The notes below the pieces were generated by a model. It ran no database searches. It had not been told where the DNA came from and was given only the letters and a program-made list of their open reading frames with translations. A stretch of DNA of 64,000 bases from Caldifarciminota bacterium SM23_42 (GTDB lineage: Bacteria; Hydrothermota; Tepidihabitantia; SM23-42): positions 62,001 through 126,000 of the forward strand of contig LJUJ01000008.1 in the NCBI GenBank assembly GCA_001303785.1, written 5' to 3'. The translations under genes and the position numbers were made by a program. This document shows positions 17,482-26,377 of this stretch, piece by piece. The number at the start of each line of letters is the position of its first letter. The first letter of the stretch is position 1.

Positions 17482-18237
17482 TCATTTTTCACAGACGAAT
17501 ATTGGGTATGGGCTGTGTTGGTTGTATTTTCTTAGAGAAAAGGTGATGTTTCTTCCGCCGCTGTACAAATGTGCTCGAAATCCTGTGTCTCTTAGCATGC
17601 GTTTTATTCTCGCTACATCGAAGAACCCAAATGTTTCAAAATTGTCAATTTCAAAACGCACCCTGGACGATTCTTGTATCATGTAGACAGCGTTGCCTTC
17701 AACACTGCGTCCTTTCCTGCGGTATAATTCGATCAATGTTATGTGCTTCTCTTGATTATGCTTCTTGGTGATTACTATTGTATCTTGTTTGTGATGCTCT
17801 TTCAAGAATACTGGGTCTAAATAGAAAACCAGTACCCCACCGTTCAGGAGGTGCCGGTGGAAATTCCTGAAGGTCTTGCGCAACTCTGTGTGGTCTCTCA
17901 GATAGCACATTGCGTCGAAGCAGGTGATTACATCGTACCGATTCTCGAATCTGAATGTTCTCATGTCACCGGAAAGGTAAGTCAGTTCAGGATTTCTTCG
18001 CCGTGCGATTCGAAGAACGCCACTATTTAAATCCATGCCCGTTACGTGGAAGCTCAGCTTGAGAAATTTATCTTCTAGGCCTGTACCGCAGGCAACATCA
18101 AGCAATTCCTTGCCGCATGATTTCAGATGTCTGTTAATGAGTCTTTTAAGAACCGCTACATCCTTTTTCCGGTTCTCAAGCGTGCATATGAAATCATAAA
18201 AGGGTGCAAGCTCGTTGTAAAACCTGGCTCTCTTTAT
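17482..18237 (-). CDS. class I SAM-dependent methyltransferase lacking a canonical start codon
   Basis: The SAM-binding motif LDVACGTGLEDKF, GMDLNSG and the CFDAMCYL post-motif strand identify a class I methyltransferase. A TTG at 18105 would begin right at the SAM-binding strand. The same frame continues upstream with the conserved-looking lead-in FYNELAPFYDFICT, which such enzymes need, back to a TAA at 18241-18243. Between that TAA and the TTG at 18105 there is no ATG, GTG or TTG. The first plausible initiator is ATA at 18237, behind an AGGACGG-like ribosome-binding site. I set the gene there, about 251 residues. It is downstream of tldE pair 2 in the same direction. Substrate unknown; a start-codon mutation is the alternative. 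Confidence 0.68.
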   Translation of the reverse strand: MKRARFYNELAPFYDFICTLENRKKDVAVLKRLINRHLKSCGKELLDVACGTGLEDKFLKLSFHVTGMDLNSGVLRIARRRNPELTYLSGDMRTFRFENRYDVITCFDAMCYLRDHTELRKTFRNFHRHLLNGGVLVFYLDPVFLKEHHKQDTIVITKKHNQEKHITLIELYRRKGRSVEGNAVYMIQESSRVRFEIDNFETFGFFDVARIKRMLRDTGFRAHLYSGGRNITFSLRKYNQHSPYPIFVCEK

Positions 18238-18319
18238 GGATTACCGTCCTGTTTTGCAGAATAGCATGTGGGAACCAACCAGAAGTTGACCCCGATTCAC
18301 AGCTTCACAGCATATACGG

Positions 18320-19630
18320 CTAACTCTTTGTAGCTACGTTGACATCGCCGAATAGAACCGCAGGATAGTAACCAGTGTAGGCTGCGTGTACGCGATTTTC
18401 GATGTCGATAACGCGCTGCATCACGTCATATATGTTGCCTGAAATCATTGCGTCTTTCACCCTGCCTGTGATCTCACCTTTCTCGACGTACAATCCAGGC
18501 GCAAGGCCAATCGAAAAATCACCATTTGGAATATTCCCGCTGTGGGCACCAAGCGCGCCACACACAATAATACCCCTGTCTATGTCCTGCACTAACTGCC
18601 AGAACTCTTTGCCACCGGGCCTAATAGTGAGATGTCTGAGAACGGGCGAAGGCTTCATGGATATTGTGTCGCCCGGCCACCGAGATGTCTTGAAACCATG
18701 GCCGGTCGGTTCAGTGTTCATTTTAGATGCGTAGTAGAGATTGTAGTGAAAATTATTCAGAACGCCCTTATCTACAATCGAAAGCTCCTTGCAGGCTATT
18801 CCTTCATCGTCATAGGCCCGGGCATGTGGTTTTGTGTCATCGAGCGGATTGTCGATAATGGTGAGTTGCTCGTCGAATATTTTTTCGCCCAACTTGTCGA
18901 CGAGTGGCGATTGCTGGTGATATAGTGATTCACCGTTGGTTGCACTCTGCAAACGCCAAATTAGTGCATACAGGGTTTCAGGCATGAAAAGAACTTTCAT
19001 CCGGCCGCCGGTAACTTCCAATTCCCGCTCACCCTTGTTGTACAACTCAGCCAGATCAGATAGATATTGGTCATCTGTTTTTTCAAAGGACTTGAATGCT
19101 AATGATCTAAAGAGACCGGCTTCTGAACCAGGATACAATATCGAGACCGTAATGAAATAATGAGACATCTTCGTCAACAAATCAGTACCCGCGCTGTTCA
19201 TGATGCGGATTTTTGTGGTTGCGGTTACGGCACCGATGTTGACCTGTCCATTCGTTTTTTGCGGCATGAAGGAGTAGATTCGTTTACATTCGTTTACTAT
19301 TCTTGTGTTTGTCGCCTGTTCAATCGCGCTATCGTATGTGTTCAGTGTCAGTGCTGTTTTGTTGAGTGGGAAATCGAATCTTGCTTCGACCCCACCTTTG
19401 AGAGAATCGACGGCATTTTCAACTAATTCCTTTTCGTTATGGAAGTTCTTTGTGTAGGAGAAACCTAACTTGTGGTCTTTGATGATTCGCATGGTTATGC
19501 CAGATTGTATGGTGCTCTTTATATCATTCAACTCGGCATCTTCAAAATCGATTGAATTTTGACTTTTCTCTAAAAAATACAGCTCAACCTGATCACTGTG
19601 CGATTTGGCGAGGGTCATTAATCTATCCAT
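18320..19630 (-). CDS. TldE/PmbA-like protein (pair 2)
   Basis: A 436-residue TldE-family partner subunit without HExxxH. DDEGIACKELSIVDKGVLNNFHYNLYYA, split by a turn, is the characteristic mid-C-terminal segment, and DAMISGNIYDVMQRV matches the end of the family. It follows tldD pair 2 by one base, so the pair is one operon and presumably one heterodimeric protease. It is only distantly similar to the pair-1 TldE when read side by side, so these are likely old paralogues with distinct substrates. Confidence 0.88.
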   Translation of the reverse strand: MDRLMTLAKSHSDQVELYFLEKSQNSIDFEDAELNDIKSTIQSGITMRIIKDHKLGFSYTKNFHNEKELVENAVDSLKGGVEARFDFPLNKTALTLNTYDSAIEQATNTRIVNECKRIYSFMPQKTNGQVNIGAVTATTKIRIMNSAGTDLLTKMSHYFITVSILYPGSEAGLFRSLAFKSFEKTDDQYLSDLAELYNKGERELEVTGGRMKVLFMPETLYALIWRLQSATNGESLYHQQSPLVDKLGEKIFDEQLTIIDNPLDDTKPHARAYDDEGIACKELSIVDKGVLNNFHYNLYYASKMNTEPTGHGFKTSRWPGDTISMKPSPVLRHLTIRPGGKEFWQLVQDIDRGIIVCGALGAHSGNIPNGDFSIGLAPGLYVEKGEITGRVKDAMISGNIYDVMQRVIDIENRVHAAYTGYYPAVLFGDVNVATKS

Positions 19631-19631
19631 G

Positions 19632-20996
19632 TTATACTCCTCCGATGATTAGATCATTTATTATTAGATGGGGTGTTCCGAAGCATGAACGGATATTGGT
19701 TTGTCCCTTACCGCAACCGCCAGTCTGGCTTAGCTGCAGATCATTGCCGATTGCTGTGATGTTTTTCAATGTGTTGTACAGGTTGCCCGAGATGTTTATG
19801 TCCCGCACCATTTTGCCCAACTTACCATTTTCCACAAGATAACCATACTGGGCACCGAATGTGAAATTTTCGCCGCTGGTCTGACCACCCTTGGCATCTA
19901 GAATATATAAGCCGTTTCCGAGTTTGTCGAGGAGTGTGTCGAAGTCGTTTGCCCCCGGTTCAATGAAAATTGTACCCATCCTGATTATCGGTGCATAGCG
20001 ATAATCCTCAGCAATGCAGTGTCCGCTCAGAGGTTCTTGAAATGCTGCCGCCGTTCTTCTGGAATGTAATCGGCCAGCCACTACGCCGTTTTTTAGCAGT
20101 TGCGTCCTTTGTGCTGCCACTCCTTCATCGTCGTATTTATAGTGCCCGAGCTGGTTAGGCAACGTTGGATCATCGACGATGTCCACGATATCACTGCCAA
20201 GGGTTGCCCCGATTTGCATCTTCTCTCGCATCGAACGGTTATGCTCGATGATGTCGGCTTCAGAGAAGTGTCCAAAGGCTTCATGAGTGAATACGCCACC
20301 CAGATTTTGGTTAACGATTGCGTTGTGGCGTCCACCCCGTACTGGTTGCGCCTTGAGTAGGTCTACGGCGATACGGCTTTTCTTCTCGAATCTATCCTCC
20401 TGGGTCTTCAATATTGCGAATCCGTTGCTCCCGCCAGCGCCGACCCTGACATTTTGTATTAGATTTCCATCGCGGCTCGTGATTAGTCCGCTGATACGAG
20501 TAGTTATGAGTTCTTCTTTGATTTCACTGCCCTCGGTGCTGATGAAATGCTTTTCCCGAATGAGTTCGACATAATTGATGTTTGTAGTGGCCACCTTTTC
20601 GTTGTTCAGGGCCATTTCGTTGTAGCGCCTGGTGAGCTGCAGTTTTTCATCGATTGTTATTTTGCGTGGGTCCTCGATTAGGTTTGGAATGTATTCGTCT
20701 TTTATGATATCGGTGGATTTAAAGACTACCGGGTGAGCGGCAAACTTAGTCATGAGATCGGCATTCTCCAACGCGGTACGTATTGCTCGCTCATGGTTGG
20801 CCGGATCCGTGAAGGCTACTGAAGAAAAGCCGCCCTTATGCAGAATACGTAGTACATAGCCATCAGTGGTATTGGTTCCGATCTCGGTGAGTTCCTTGCC
20901 ATTGAAAGCAATTCGCGTTTCCTTCTTGATCTCATGGCGAATGTCAGCATACTCTGCTTGAATCTTGCTCAATATTGATTTTAATGTATCAAACAT
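19632..20996 (-). CDS. TldD-like zinc metalloprotease (pair 2)
   Basis: A 454-residue TldD peptidase with zinc motif HEAFGHF near residue 236. The adjacent AEDYRYAPIIRMGTIFIEPG and GGCGKGQ segments are standard for the family. It has a normal promoter and an AGGAGA ribosome-binding site, unlike the leaderless pair-1 tldD. The order is tldD, tldE, methyltransferase. Cytosolic; substrate unknown. Confidence 0.91.
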   Translation of the reverse strand: MFDTLKSILSKIQAEYADIRHEIKKETRIAFNGKELTEIGTNTTDGYVLRILHKGGFSSVAFTDPANHERAIRTALENADLMTKFAAHPVVFKSTDIIKDEYIPNLIEDPRKITIDEKLQLTRRYNEMALNNEKVATTNINYVELIREKHFISTEGSEIKEELITTRISGLITSRDGNLIQNVRVGAGGSNGFAILKTQEDRFEKKSRIAVDLLKAQPVRGGRHNAIVNQNLGGVFTHEAFGHFSEADIIEHNRSMREKMQIGATLGSDIVDIVDDPTLPNQLGHYKYDDEGVAAQRTQLLKNGVVAGRLHSRRTAAAFQEPLSGHCIAEDYRYAPIIRMGTIFIEPGANDFDTLLDKLGNGLYILDAKGGQTSGENFTFGAQYGYLVENGKLGKMVRDINISGNLYNTLKNITAIGNDLQLSQTGGCGKGQTNIRSCFGTPHLIINDLIIGGV

Positions 20997-21019
20997 GTCA
21001 TCTCCTAATGATTAGTTAT

Positions 21020-21048
21020 ATTATACGCCTGACTGAAGCAATAGTCAA
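21020..21048 (-). promoter_or_regulatory. promoter of tldD pair 2
   Basis: On the minus strand: TTGACT (21043-21048), a 17-bp spacer, TATAAT (21020-21025). The -35 overlaps the stop codon of the upstream lipoprotein gene. Confidence 0.75.
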
Positions 21049-22859
21049 TCTGCACTGCCTATGATTTTGACAGCCCTTCTCTTTATCGTCCAGTATGTAA
21101 AAACTGGTAAGACTTCTGGGGGCACGTCTTTGCGTGATACGATTTTTCCTCCGTCGTAAATGCTGTCGACCACAAAAACATATATACCGGCTGGTGTTAA
21201 TAACATATCTTTATGCGATTCTTGAGCCGCGAATACTGCTTTGGTAAATGCGTCACAGGCGGTGGGGTACAGAAGCGCGTGATCCACAAAGTCGAACGTT
21301 TCCTTCGCCTGCTCGATTACCACTAGTGAATCGCCAATGATCCAAGGCAGGAAAGTAAACCGTACCTTTCTTGTGGGGGGTTCAACGAGTTCGTTGCCGA
21401 GAGGGAATACTACACGGTCTAGATATTCAAATGCCGCCGCGTCTTGTGAGATGAGATCGACAAATTCCTCGCGCATAAGTCCCATGCGTACCATATCGCG
21501 TGTAGGATTCATGGATAACGATAAGAGAAATGCGGCGAAACGGAGATCTTCACCCCACGCGACTAAAGGTTTGCCTTTCTCAACATGTGTCGGATGCGGT
21601 CGCTCAATGAATATGTCGGCCACCGCTTCGTATCGCGTGCTATCCGTGACTAAACTCTCCTCTTGCGGCGCGCCTTGTTTCCATTCTGCTATGTCACGCA
21701 TTGTGTCAACACGTGTGAAGTCGAAATAGCACACGCCCGCGCCGTTCATATTTCTGACTGCATTTTCCTGCCATAATGCGGTGTTGCTCATGTCGGGCCA
21801 TAAGAATCCAATGCCGATGAGTGCATCGAAACGATGATAGACTGCAAAATTCAGATAGTCAGAAAAAAGCGTAATGTTAGGTGTATAGGACATGATGACG
21901 GGAAAGTAGAGGTCATGCCGCCATTGTGTCCAGTCTTGCGCAAATGAGTAACGAAAGAGTGCAGGATTTGCGAACACTGCGGTGGATAGCCGACAATCTT
22001 TTTTTAATGCATGTTGTTCGACGGTTATGCCTAGATCAGTAACGATCTGCGAAATAGTCCATTGTCGGTTTCTGGTCAGACGCCAAGCATGCCATATCAG
22101 CCAACGCTCGAAGACATTCATTCTTGCGTAATTAACTAGATTACACCACAGAGCTATGTCGGCGTCGGTGCCCGCAAGTACGGCAGCCTCGTCATTGTTT
22201 GGTAGTCCCCACAAGATGCCAGGGTAACGTATGAAATCCAAGTGAATGCCTTCAACCGGATAGTGGGAAGCAAGCTCTTGGCATATTTGGATTAAGAATG
22301 CACGCACGTCGGGGTTAATCGGGTCTAGGTAGAGTCCTTCGAGACGGAGATCCTTCCATTTGTTGTATGAGTAATCGGCCATCGATTGATTGTTTATGTC
22401 ACGAATAAACCAGTCTGGATGTGCATAAAGGATGTGGCGTAATGAATCAGGGGGGTCAGACAATGACCAACTCAAGAGTGTGTTCACCCATGCGTGGATT
22501 CGGACCGGAGTACCTTCACAGGCTCGTACTAGAGAGTCAAGTGGATCATAGTCGGCACCCGAAATTTTTGAAAGATATTGACTGCGCGATAGTATATTCG
22601 ATTTATAATACGCGTATCCACCCACCACGACCTGCACAAAGATGTCGGTGATGCCCATATCATTGACTACGCGCATGATGCTTGAGATTGAGTCGGGAGA
22701 GGCAGTTGAGGCTGCACGTACCCATAAGCCGCGTCGGAATTCGGGGAGGGCTTGTTTCTCGATCACCTTGAAGGGCCTTGTGGCTTTTCTTTGCGAGACA
22801 CATGCCGTAGCTAAGAAGATGCCTAAGATAAGGTATGAGATACTGCGAAGACTAGTCAT
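21045..22859 (-). CDS. GH10-like (GHL10/DUF187-type) glycoside hydrolase lipoprotein
   Basis: A 604-residue exported protein. The N-terminus is a lipoprotein signal (ILGIFLATAC, probable lipidated Cys near residue 20). A TIM-barrel domain typical of glycosyl-hydrolase-like 10 proteins follows: RGLWVRAAST, ITDIFVQVVVGGYAYY, VRIHAWVNTLL, and GIHLDFIRYPG with the conserved Asp. Family members hydrolyse or bind surface polysaccharides or peptidoglycan; the substrate here is not known. The C-terminal 200 residues are less familiar. It lies 59 bases downstream of rplQ in the same direction, with no clear promoter of its own visible. Confidence 0.8.
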   Translation of the reverse strand: MTSLRSISYLILGIFLATACVSQRKATRPFKVIEKQALPEFRRGLWVRAASTASPDSISSIMRVVNDMGITDIFVQVVVGGYAYYKSNILSRSQYLSKISGADYDPLDSLVRACEGTPVRIHAWVNTLLSWSLSDPPDSLRHILYAHPDWFIRDINNQSMADYSYNKWKDLRLEGLYLDPINPDVRAFLIQICQELASHYPVEGIHLDFIRYPGILWGLPNNDEAAVLAGTDADIALWCNLVNYARMNVFERWLIWHAWRLTRNRQWTISQIVTDLGITVEQHALKKDCRLSTAVFANPALFRYSFAQDWTQWRHDLYFPVIMSYTPNITLFSDYLNFAVYHRFDALIGIGFLWPDMSNTALWQENAVRNMNGAGVCYFDFTRVDTMRDIAEWKQGAPQEESLVTDSTRYEAVADIFIERPHPTHVEKGKPLVAWGEDLRFAAFLLSLSMNPTRDMVRMGLMREEFVDLISQDAAAFEYLDRVVFPLGNELVEPPTRKVRFTFLPWIIGDSLVVIEQAKETFDFVDHALLYPTACDAFTKAVFAAQESHKDMLLTPAGIYVFVVDSIYDGGKIVSRKDVPPEVLPVFTYWTIKRRAVKIIGSAD

Positions 22860-22918
22860 TCGTGCTGAATAGTGGTATTGAGGTTTTTTTGGGAGACAAA
22901 AAGGCTGGCACCGAATCG

Positions 22919-23467
22919 CTATTTAGCCTTCTTTTTTGTTTTCTTTTCTTTCGGTGCTTTTGTCTGAAGTTTCTTACTTGCTTTCTTTTCCTTTCTTTCT
23001 GTGGTCTTTTTTCCCTTTGCTTTTTTCTCCTTCGACTTCTTCTCTTTTTTCGTCTCGACTAAGACACGCCGCTCGATCAGTTTTCTTCTTCGTACAATGT
23101 CCGAGATATCACTCTGTTCGACGAGCTCGAGTATGGCCATCTCTGCTCCATCACCGAGTCGCGGGCCCATTCGATACATCCGGGTGTACCCGCCGGAGCG
23201 GTTCGCGAATTTCGGCCCGATCTCATTGCAGATTATTTTCACCAACTTATGATCCGGCACGAACCGGTAGATTTGTCTCTTTGCCGCGAGGTCGTTTCGC
23301 TTTGCGAATTCAATGAGTCGTTCGGCCATTTTCCTGGCTGCCTTTGCTTTAGGCATGGTGGTTTTGATCTTCTCGAAAATGAATAGAGAGCGACAGAGGT
23401 TCTTGAGTAATGCCTGACGATGTTCTCGTGTTCTACCGAGTTTTTTTACGCGGTCTCCGTGTCTCAT
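22919..23467 (-). CDS. rplQ: 50S ribosomal protein L17 with long lysine-rich tail
   Basis: Residues 1-120 are a standard L17 (MRHGDRVKKLGRT start, KTTMPKAKAARKMAERLI, GGYTRMYRMGPRLGDGAEMAILELV). Typical L17 is about 115-130 residues, but this one is 182. The extra 50-60 residues are almost entirely Lys, Glu, Ala and Thr (KEKKSKEKKAKGKK and similar) and are probably disordered and RNA-binding. It is last in the ribosomal operon, 4 bases after rpoA. Confidence 0.95.
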   Translation of the reverse strand: MRHGDRVKKLGRTREHRQALLKNLCRSLFIFEKIKTTMPKAKAARKMAERLIEFAKRNDLAAKRQIYRFVPDHKLVKIICNEIGPKFANRSGGYTRMYRMGPRLGDGAEMAILELVEQSDISDIVRRRKLIERRVLVETKKEKKSKEKKAKGKKTTERKEKKASKKLQTKAPKEKKTKKKAK

Positions 23468-23471
23468 GGTA

Positions 23472-24455
23472 TTATATATCCTCTTTCAGATATTTGTCAA
23501 CGTTCATCTCCAGATGCAACCCCACCTTTGCTAAATTCTTCTCCAGTTCCTTGAGCGATTTTCGCCCGAAATTTTCATAACTGAGCAATTCCTTGCTGCT
23601 TTTCTTGACCAACTCGCCGATCGTCTTGATATTCTTATCCTTTAGACAATTAGATGCTCTCACGGATATCTCGAGTTCGTCTATGCTACGCTTCAGTATT
23701 TCTCTTATCCGCCTATGTTCCGCATCGAGCTGCTCCTTGGATGCGAAATGAGGTTCGACACCAAGAGCGGTGTAGAAAGAGAGATGGTGTTTCAACAAAC
23801 CAGAGGCTTCGACAACTGCCTCAACGGGAGTGATCGTGCCGTCAGTCTTCACGTCGAGTATCAGGTGATCGTAGTCGGTTCTTGTACCAACGCGCGTGTT
23901 CTTTATGTCGAAATTCACGGAAAGAACCGGTGAGAACATCGCGTCGAGGAATATGGTGCCCACCGGAACCTCAGCATGTTTCATCATCTCCGCCGGCACG
24001 TAACCACGGCCGGTTTCAACACACATCTCGATCGTAAGATTTACTTTGGTGTCAGTGACCGTCAATATCTTTTGTTCGGGATTAGCGATAATCACATTAG
24101 GGTTCTTCTCGATATTCTCAGCAAGATATTCCTTTTTTGCCTTGACCTTCAGATATAGGTTGCTTGGTTCATCGGAGAGAAGTTTCACGCGGACGTTCTT
24201 GAGATTCAGAATGATCTGAGAGACATCTTCATAAATGCCAGGAATTGACGAGAACTCTTGCAGAATGTCGCCGATTCGCGCCCGTGTGATGGCTGCACCC
24301 TGTATCGAGGAGAGCAACATCCTTCGCAATGAATTCGCTAATGTTACGCCAAAGCCGCGCTCCAAAGGTGAAAGTATGAATCTGCCGAAGGTGTCGTTGG
24401 TCACTTCTTTGTCGATTTCAACATTTTTTGGCATGACAAGTGGTTTTAGTGTCAT
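23472..24455 (-). CDS. rpoA: RNA polymerase alpha subunit
   Basis: 327 residues, normal length. The N-terminal domain has FILSPLERGFGVTLANSLRRMLLSS and RIGDILQEFSSIPG; the C-terminal domain, from about residue 245, has SVRASNCLKDKNIKTIGELV and GRKSLKELEKNL, the UP-element and activator contact region. It sits between rpsD and rplQ as in most bacteria. Confidence 0.97.
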   Translation of the reverse strand: MTLKPLVMPKNVEIDKEVTNDTFGRFILSPLERGFGVTLANSLRRMLLSSIQGAAITRARIGDILQEFSSIPGIYEDVSQIILNLKNVRVKLLSDEPSNLYLKVKAKKEYLAENIEKNPNVIIANPEQKILTVTDTKVNLTIEMCVETGRGYVPAEMMKHAEVPVGTIFLDAMFSPVLSVNFDIKNTRVGTRTDYDHLILDVKTDGTITPVEAVVEASGLLKHHLSFYTALGVEPHFASKEQLDAEHRRIREILKRSIDELEISVRASNCLKDKNIKTIGELVKKSSKELLSYENFGRKSLKELEKNLAKVGLHLEMNVDKYLKEDI

Positions 24456-24464
24456 AATTTCCCT

Positions 24465-25094
24465 CTACTTTGAATAAAACTCAACGACTAAACTTTCTTG
24501 TATTGGCAAGGCAATATCGTCACGCTTTGGGAATCTGAGCACCTTGCCAGCGACGTTATCCTTGTCGATTTTGAGCCAGCCGACTATCTTGTCGAGGTCA
24601 CGTTCCTCAAGCGATTTGGTTACTTCAGGATTCTTCTTTTGGCTATCGACTAGCCTAATCTCCTGGTCGGTCTTCACGAGATACGATGGGATATCGACCT
24701 TTTTCCCGTCTATTAGGATATGGCCATGCCGAACGAGCTGACGCGCCTGGGTACGTGAAGAAGCGATGCCCAACTGATAAACAACATTGTCCAATCTTCT
24801 TTCCAATAAGACCAGCAGATTTTCCCCAGTGTTTCCGGATATCCGCGCTGCCTGGGCAAAAATCTTGCGAAATTGCCTTTCCAACACGCCATATATTGCC
24901 TTGACCTTTTGCTTCTCCCTTAGTTGGGTCGCATAGGAGGTTAGTTTTCTGCGCCCTACCCTACCGTGGGTACCAGGAGGATAGCCTCGTCGTGTGAAGG
25001 CACATTTGTCGGTGTAACATCTGCTTCCCCGTAAGAACAGCTTTTCACCCTCACGTCGGCATATCTTACATTTTGCCCCTATGTAACGTGCCAT
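24465..25094 (-). CDS. rpsD: 30S ribosomal protein S4
   Basis: 209 residues from the ATG at 25094 (MARYIGAKC), the usual S4 start. This ATG shares its A with the TGA stop of rpsK and follows GGAGG. An ATG one codon upstream is possible but would add only one residue. The N-terminal Zn-type cysteines (C-K-I-C at residues 9-12, then C near 26 and 31) are retained, and the S4 RNA-binding domain is at about residues 99-160. Confidence 0.96.
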   Translation of the reverse strand: MARYIGAKCKICRREGEKLFLRGSRCYTDKCAFTRRGYPPGTHGRVGRRKLTSYATQLREKQKVKAIYGVLERQFRKIFAQAARISGNTGENLLVLLERRLDNVVYQLGIASSRTQARQLVRHGHILIDGKKVDIPSYLVKTDQEIRLVDSQKKNPEVTKSLEERDLDKIVGWLKIDKDNVAGKVLRFPKRDDIALPIQESLVVEFYSK

Positions 25095-25486
25095 CATACC
25101 CTCCTGCGCCGGGGTGGTTTGCAACCGTTGTGGGGAAGCGGTGTGACGTCTTTGATCGCGGTAATTGTCAATCCAACCGTCTGTAGTGTTCTAACAGCAG
25201 CTTCCCGGCCAGGACCCGGACCCTTGATTCGCACTTCGACCTTCTTGACACCTAATGCCTGTGCTTCTCGAGCAGCGGCATCGGCGCATTTTGCAGCAGC
25301 ATATGCGGTGCCTTTTTTCGTTCCCTTGAATCCTATCCTACCTGCAGAAGACCAACAGAGAACGTTACCCTTGGAATCGGCAATTGAAACAATGGTGTTG
25401 TTGAACGTCGCATAGATGTTGGCAATACCGGTCGGCTCGACTCTGATGCCCTTTTTTCGTCTTGGTGTTCTGATCGGCCTTTTCAC
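25094..25486 (-). CDS. rpsK: 30S ribosomal protein S11
   Basis: 130 residues with [47 protein letters not shown] and the terminal [12 protein letters not shown]. Overlaps rpsM by four bases and rpsD by one, so translation of the three is coupled. Confidence 0.97.
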   Translation of the reverse strand: MKRPIRTPRRKKGIRVEPTGIANIYATFNNTIVSIADSKGNVLCWSSAGRIGFKGTKKGTAYAAAKCADAAAREAQALGVKKVEVRIKGPGPGREAAVRTLQTVGLTITAIKDVTPLPHNGCKPPRRRRV

Positions 25487-25869
25487 TTTCTCTCTCCTCT
25501 TGGACCTCGATATACAGAGACTGTCTTCTTTCTTCCTTTTCGCGTGCGTGCATTTGTGCGCGTGCGCTGGCCTCTTGCGGGCAGTGATATTTTATGGCGG
25601 ATTCCGCGGTAGCAACCGATGTCGATCAAACGTTTTATGTCGGCCGCGATTTCGGCACGCAATGCGCCCTCGACTCGATAATCAGATTCAAGTAGTTTCC
25701 TTATTTTGGTTACTTCCTCGTCAGTCAGGTCTTTGATTTTCTTCGACCGATCAATGCCGATATGAGCAACAATTCTCTGTGCTGTATGGAGACCGATGCC
25801 AAAGATGGCCGTCAATCCATACTCCACTCTTTTGTTTGGTGGCAAATCAACACCAGCAATTCTGGCCAT
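25483..25869 (-). CDS. rpsM: 30S ribosomal protein S13
   Basis: 128 residues, [10 protein letters not shown] start and the C-terminal [13 protein letters not shown] motif. A GGAGG lies before the ATG. There are 113 bases between it and rpmJ, the longest untranslated gap in this operon. Confidence 0.97.
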   Translation of the reverse strand: MARIAGVDLPPNKRVEYGLTAIFGIGLHTAQRIVAHIGIDRSKKIKDLTDEEVTKIRKLLESDYRVEGALRAEIAADIKRLIDIGCYRGIRHKISLPARGQRTRTNARTRKGRKKTVSVYRGPRGERK

Positions 25870-25982
25870 AAACCTCCTTGCACATGACAGGGACTGGCGG
25901 CTGGGATTCGGGGCTAGTGTATCTTTCCATAATCATTAATCATTATTTTTGGTCCCTCGTCCCTAACCTTTAGCACCTGTCG
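25870..25982. other. 113-bp gap inside the ribosomal operon
   Basis: No gene. It holds a tandem ATGATTA repeat (in minus-strand reading, around 25930-25955) and the rpsM ribosome-binding site. No convincing promoter or terminator. Confidence 0.45.
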
Positions 25983-26096
25983 TTATCCCTGACGCTGCTT
26001 GTGTCTGGGATTCTTACAAATAATCATCACCACGCCTTTTCTCCTGATGATTCGACACGAAGCACACCGTTTCTTGACCGATGTCTTAACCTTCAA
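25983..26096 (-). CDS. rpmJ: 50S ribosomal protein L36
   Basis: 37 residues, starting at TTG behind [22 protein letters not shown] and [11 protein letters not shown]. It keeps the zinc ligands Cys-x2-Cys, Cys and His of the C+ form. The order infA, rpmJ, rpsM is the classical one. A TTG start in a ribosomal protein is unusual but the length and N-terminus fit exactly. Confidence 0.96.
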   Translation of the reverse strand: MKVKTSVKKRCASCRIIRRKGVVMIICKNPRHKQRQG

Positions 26097-26155
26097 ATTT
26101 CCTCCTGCAAACTCTTATTATATACATTTTCACAGCTAAATCAAGCCTTTCATCG

Positions 26156-26374
26156 TCATTTATAGCGCCAGACGATTCGCCCGCGTGATAGGTCATAGGG
26201 GGTCAACTCCAATAAGACCCGATCACCAGGTAGAATCTTAATATAACTCATTCTCATCTTTCCGGAAACATGGGCAAGTACTTTGTGTCCGTTGTCCAAT
26301 TCAACGCGAAACATTGCATTGGGCAGGGTTTCAACTATCGTGCCTTCCGTCTGTATGAGGTCTTTTCTCGCCAT
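26156..26374 (-). CDS. infA: translation initiation factor IF-1
   Basis: 72 residues of S1/OB fold: [39 protein letters not shown], and an end at RGRIVWRYK. It helps position initiator tRNA in the 30S P site. It is 3 bases after map. Confidence 0.97.
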   Translation of the reverse strand: MARKDLIQTEGTIVETLPNAMFRVELDNGHKVLAHVSGKMRMSYIKILPGDRVLLELTPYDLSRGRIVWRYK

Positions 26375-26377
26375 TCG

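Noticed and set aside
22936-23316. 126-codon frame antisense to rplQ
   Set aside because: It is the shadow of the lysine-rich L17 tail (poly-Phe/Ser/Leu); the L17 match is decisive.
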